From positions 1 through 7,857 of the forward strand of contig JAUYMV010000752.1 of assembly GCA_030698645.1 (NCBI GenBank): a stretch of 7,857 bases of DNA, written 5' to 3'. The position numbers were made by a program, and so were the translations under genes. Under the pieces are notes generated by a model. It was not told the origin of the DNA, made no database searches, and saw nothing but the letters and a program-made list of their open reading frames with translations. The DNA comes from Mesorhizobium sp. (GTDB lineage Bacteria; Pseudomonadota; Alphaproteobacteria; Rhizobiales; Rhizobiaceae). Positions within the stretch are counted from its first letter, which is position 1, and the number at the start of each line of letters is the position of its first letter. Positions 6,562-7,857 of the stretch are shown here, piece after piece.

Positions 6562-6631
6562 CGAAATCCGATTTATGCCAGTCTGCTGATGCCGGACGAA
6601 ATTACTTCCGAATGATTAAGAGACCCTTCCG
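6562..6631. promoter_or_regulatory. Divergent intergenic region, kinase / nuclease
   Basis: Seventy relatively AT-rich bases separate the divergent starts of the kinase and nuclease genes, so promoters for both should lie in or near it. On the minus strand, CATAAA in the 6574-6582 area is a possible -10 without a good -35. I see no convincing consensus pair and no TTAA-N7-TTAA CtrA site. Promoter activity is inferred from gene orientation only. Confidence 0.35.
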
Positions 6632-7252
6632 ATGAGGCCTGGGGCGGGCAGCTGGCGGAGACGGAAACCGTATCCGGCGAACCGGAAGAGCAGCGCACGT
6701 CGCTATGCCGAATACGGGCTGACGCTGGCCGTTCTGCTCGGGCTCGCCGTGCTGGCTGCGCGCATCGAGCGGGGCGAAAACCTTGACCTGAAAGGCATCG
6801 CGACGGTCAACGATGGCGATACGCTGACCCTCGGGACGGAGCGGATCCGGTTGCGCGGCATCGATGCGCCGGAGTTCGACCAGATTTGCCGAAAGGCCGG
6901 CGCGGACTATGCCTGCGGGCGCCTGTCGCGTCAGGCCCTTCACGCCCTCGTCGTCGGACGAAGCGTGGAATGTCGCGGATGGGAGCGGGATCGATACCAA
7001 CGTCTGCTCGGCACCTGCAGCGCCGGTGGCGTCGAACTCAACCGCCGGCTGGTCGAGGACGGCTGGGCTGTCGCCTACGGCGACTACCACGACGCTGAGG
7101 CTGCTGCACGGGCCGGTCAAGTCGGCCTCTGGGCGGGCGATTTCGACCGGCCAAGCGACTGGCGCGCGCGGCATGGCGGGGCGGCCGAAAGCCAGCATGG
7201 ATTGTTGGCACGCGCGCTCAACTGGTTGCGCTGGATCGTTGGCTGGCAGTAA
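6632..7252 (+). CDS. Thermonuclease-like (staphylococcal nuclease family) membrane-anchored protein
   Basis: Predicted calcium-dependent phosphodiesterase of the SNase fold, 206 residues. A basic N-terminus (1-28, rich in Arg/Lys) is followed by one hydrophobic helix (about 29-43), a signal anchor or signal peptide, so the domain should be periplasmic or exported. SNase motifs are in order: NDGDTLTLG (60-68), IRLRGIDAPEFD (72-83) and RDRYQRLLG (119-127). By motif alignment D63, R73, D78, E81 and R124 match S. aureus Asp21, Arg35, Asp40, Glu43 and Arg87, so the active site looks complete. Four cysteines (C86, C95, C114, C129) could form disulfides, as expected outside the cytosol. The C-terminal LLARALNWLRWIVGWQ (191-206) is Trp-rich and amphipathic and may touch membrane. 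The ATG has only a weak purine stretch upstream. The GST gene starts 27 bases downstream, so co-transcription is likely. Cellular role is unknown. Confidence 0.88.
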   Translation: MRPGAGSWRRRKPYPANRKSSARRYAEYGLTLAVLLGLAVLAARIERGENLDLKGIATVNDGDTLTLGTERIRLRGIDAPEFDQICRKAGADYACGRLSRQALHALVVGRSVECRGWERDRYQRLLGTCSAGGVELNRRLVEDGWAVAYGDYHDAEAAARAGQVGLWAGDFDRPSDWRARHGGAAESQHGLLARALNWLRWIVGWQ

Positions 7253-7279
7253 GTATCGTGATCAAGCGGGAGGTACGAA

Positions 7280-7857
7280 ATGAAACTGTTTGACGGCGGA
7301 CGCGCGCCCAATCCGCGGCGGGTGCGGATATTTCTCGCCGAAAAGGGTATTTCCGTGCCGCTGGTGGCGGTCGACATGGGGGCGATGGAACACCGCTCGG
7401 AAGCCGTCGCCTCGCGCAATCCGCTGCGCCGCCTGCCGGTGCTCGAGCTCGACGACGGGACGATCATCACCGAATCGATCGCCATCTGCCGCTACTTCGA
7501 GGCGCTTCACCCGCAGCCTGCGCTGTTCGGAACCGGCCCGCTCGGCGTCGCCATGGTCGAGATGTGGCAGCGCCGCATGGAGCTGAACTTCCTGGCCGTC
7601 GTCGCCAACGCCTTCCGCCACATCCACCCGGCGATGAAGGAATGGGAGGTGCCGCAGATTCCCGAATGGGGCGAGGCCAACAAGCCGAAGGCGATCGAGT
7701 TCATGGACATGCTCGACCGCGAACTGGCGTCCCGCGAGTTCGCCGCCGGCGACACCTACACGGTCGCCGACATTACCGGTCTCGTCGCGATGGATTTCCT
7801 GAAGCCCGCCCGTATCGCGGTGCCGGACGACATGGTGCATCTCAAGCGCTGGCACGC
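7280..7857 (+). CDS. Glutathione S-transferase family protein (3' end outside window)
   Basis: Cytosolic GST-fold protein; 192 complete codons are visible and the frame is still open at the window edge (usual length is just over 200). The thioredoxin-like N-domain has RAPNPRRVRIFLAEKG (8-23), the cis-proline in RLPVLELDDG (P53) and the glutathione-binding TESIAICRYFE (64-74, E65/S66). The helical C-domain carries the N-capping box TVADIT (161-166) with D164. The start is supported by a strong GGGAGG (7268-7273) six bases before the ATG. The position that often holds a catalytic Ser, Thr or Cys before the PN motif is alanine (A9), while N11 is kept, so activity may rely on Asn or differ from classical conjugation. 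Substrate is unknown. It probably shares a transcript with the nuclease gene upstream. Confidence 0.9.
   Translation, partial: MKLFDGGRAPNPRRVRIFLAEKGISVPLVAVDMGAMEHRSEAVASRNPLRRLPVLELDDGTIITESIAICRYFEALHPQPALFGTGPLGVAMVEMWQRRMELNFLAVVANAFRHIHPAMKEWEVPQIPEWGEANKPKAIEFMDMLDRELASREFAAGDTYTVADITGLVAMDFLKPARIAVPDDMVHLKRWH

Noticed and set aside
4186..6615. An 809-codon plus-strand open frame across cobT and opposite the histidine kinase gene
   Set aside because: It overlaps two genes with clear family motifs, its product is a low-complexity mix rich in Arg, Gly, Asp and His, and it shows no domain. Long stop-free antisense frames are expected in GC-rich coding DNA.
6562..6631. CtrA (TTAA-N7-TTAA) or CcrM (GANTC) sites before the cell-cycle-like kinase
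   Set aside because: Only one TTAA half-site is present and no GANTC occurs in the gap.

Overview
The window is a stretch of high-GC chromosome with nine protein-coding genes and no recognisable RNA gene, mobile element, CRISPR array or long repeat. Gene content points to an alphaproteobacterium, most likely of the order Hyphomicrobiales (rhizobia and relatives). The pointers are the DUF1289 gene next to a TIGR02281-type aspartic protease gene and divergent from cobT, a PleC/DivJ/PdhS-like histidine kinase core, and a DusA-type dihydrouridine synthase. The genus cannot be read from the sequence with confidence.

Layout: (1) 1-891, + strand, the C-terminal part of a phosphoketolase entering from the left edge. 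(2) 892-1095, a 204-base gap with a perfect 8-bp inverted repeat. (3) 1096-2091, + strand, dusA. (4) 2149-2979, + strand, a TauE/SafE (TSUP) membrane permease. (5) A minus-strand pair that meets the permease tail to tail: a membrane-anchored retropepsin-like protease (2976-3680) behind a small four-cysteine DUF1289 protein (3677-3910), with an ATGA overlap. (6) 4046-5032, + strand, cobT (lower-ligand activation for cobalamin), divergent from the DUF1289 gene. (7) 5047-6561, minus strand, a six-helix membrane sensor histidine kinase, tail to tail with cobT. (8) 6632-7252, + strand, a membrane-anchored staphylococcal-nuclease-like protein, divergent from the kinase. (9) 7280 to the right edge, + strand, a glutathione S-transferase truncated by the window.

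The genes do not form one pathway. Likely co-transcribed groups are DUF1289 with the aspartic protease (overlapping), and nuclease with GST (27-base gap and a strong ribosome-binding site for the GST). dusA and the TSUP permease may also be read together. Phosphoketolase (central carbon), DusA (tRNA modification) and CobT (B12) are housekeeping or metabolic genes. The least explained parts are the input domain of the kinase, which has a CxxC pair in a predicted periplasmic loop, the role of the DUF1289/protease pair, and the inverted repeat before dusA. I see an ordinary chromosomal region and no clear new system; the findings are leads of modest strength.
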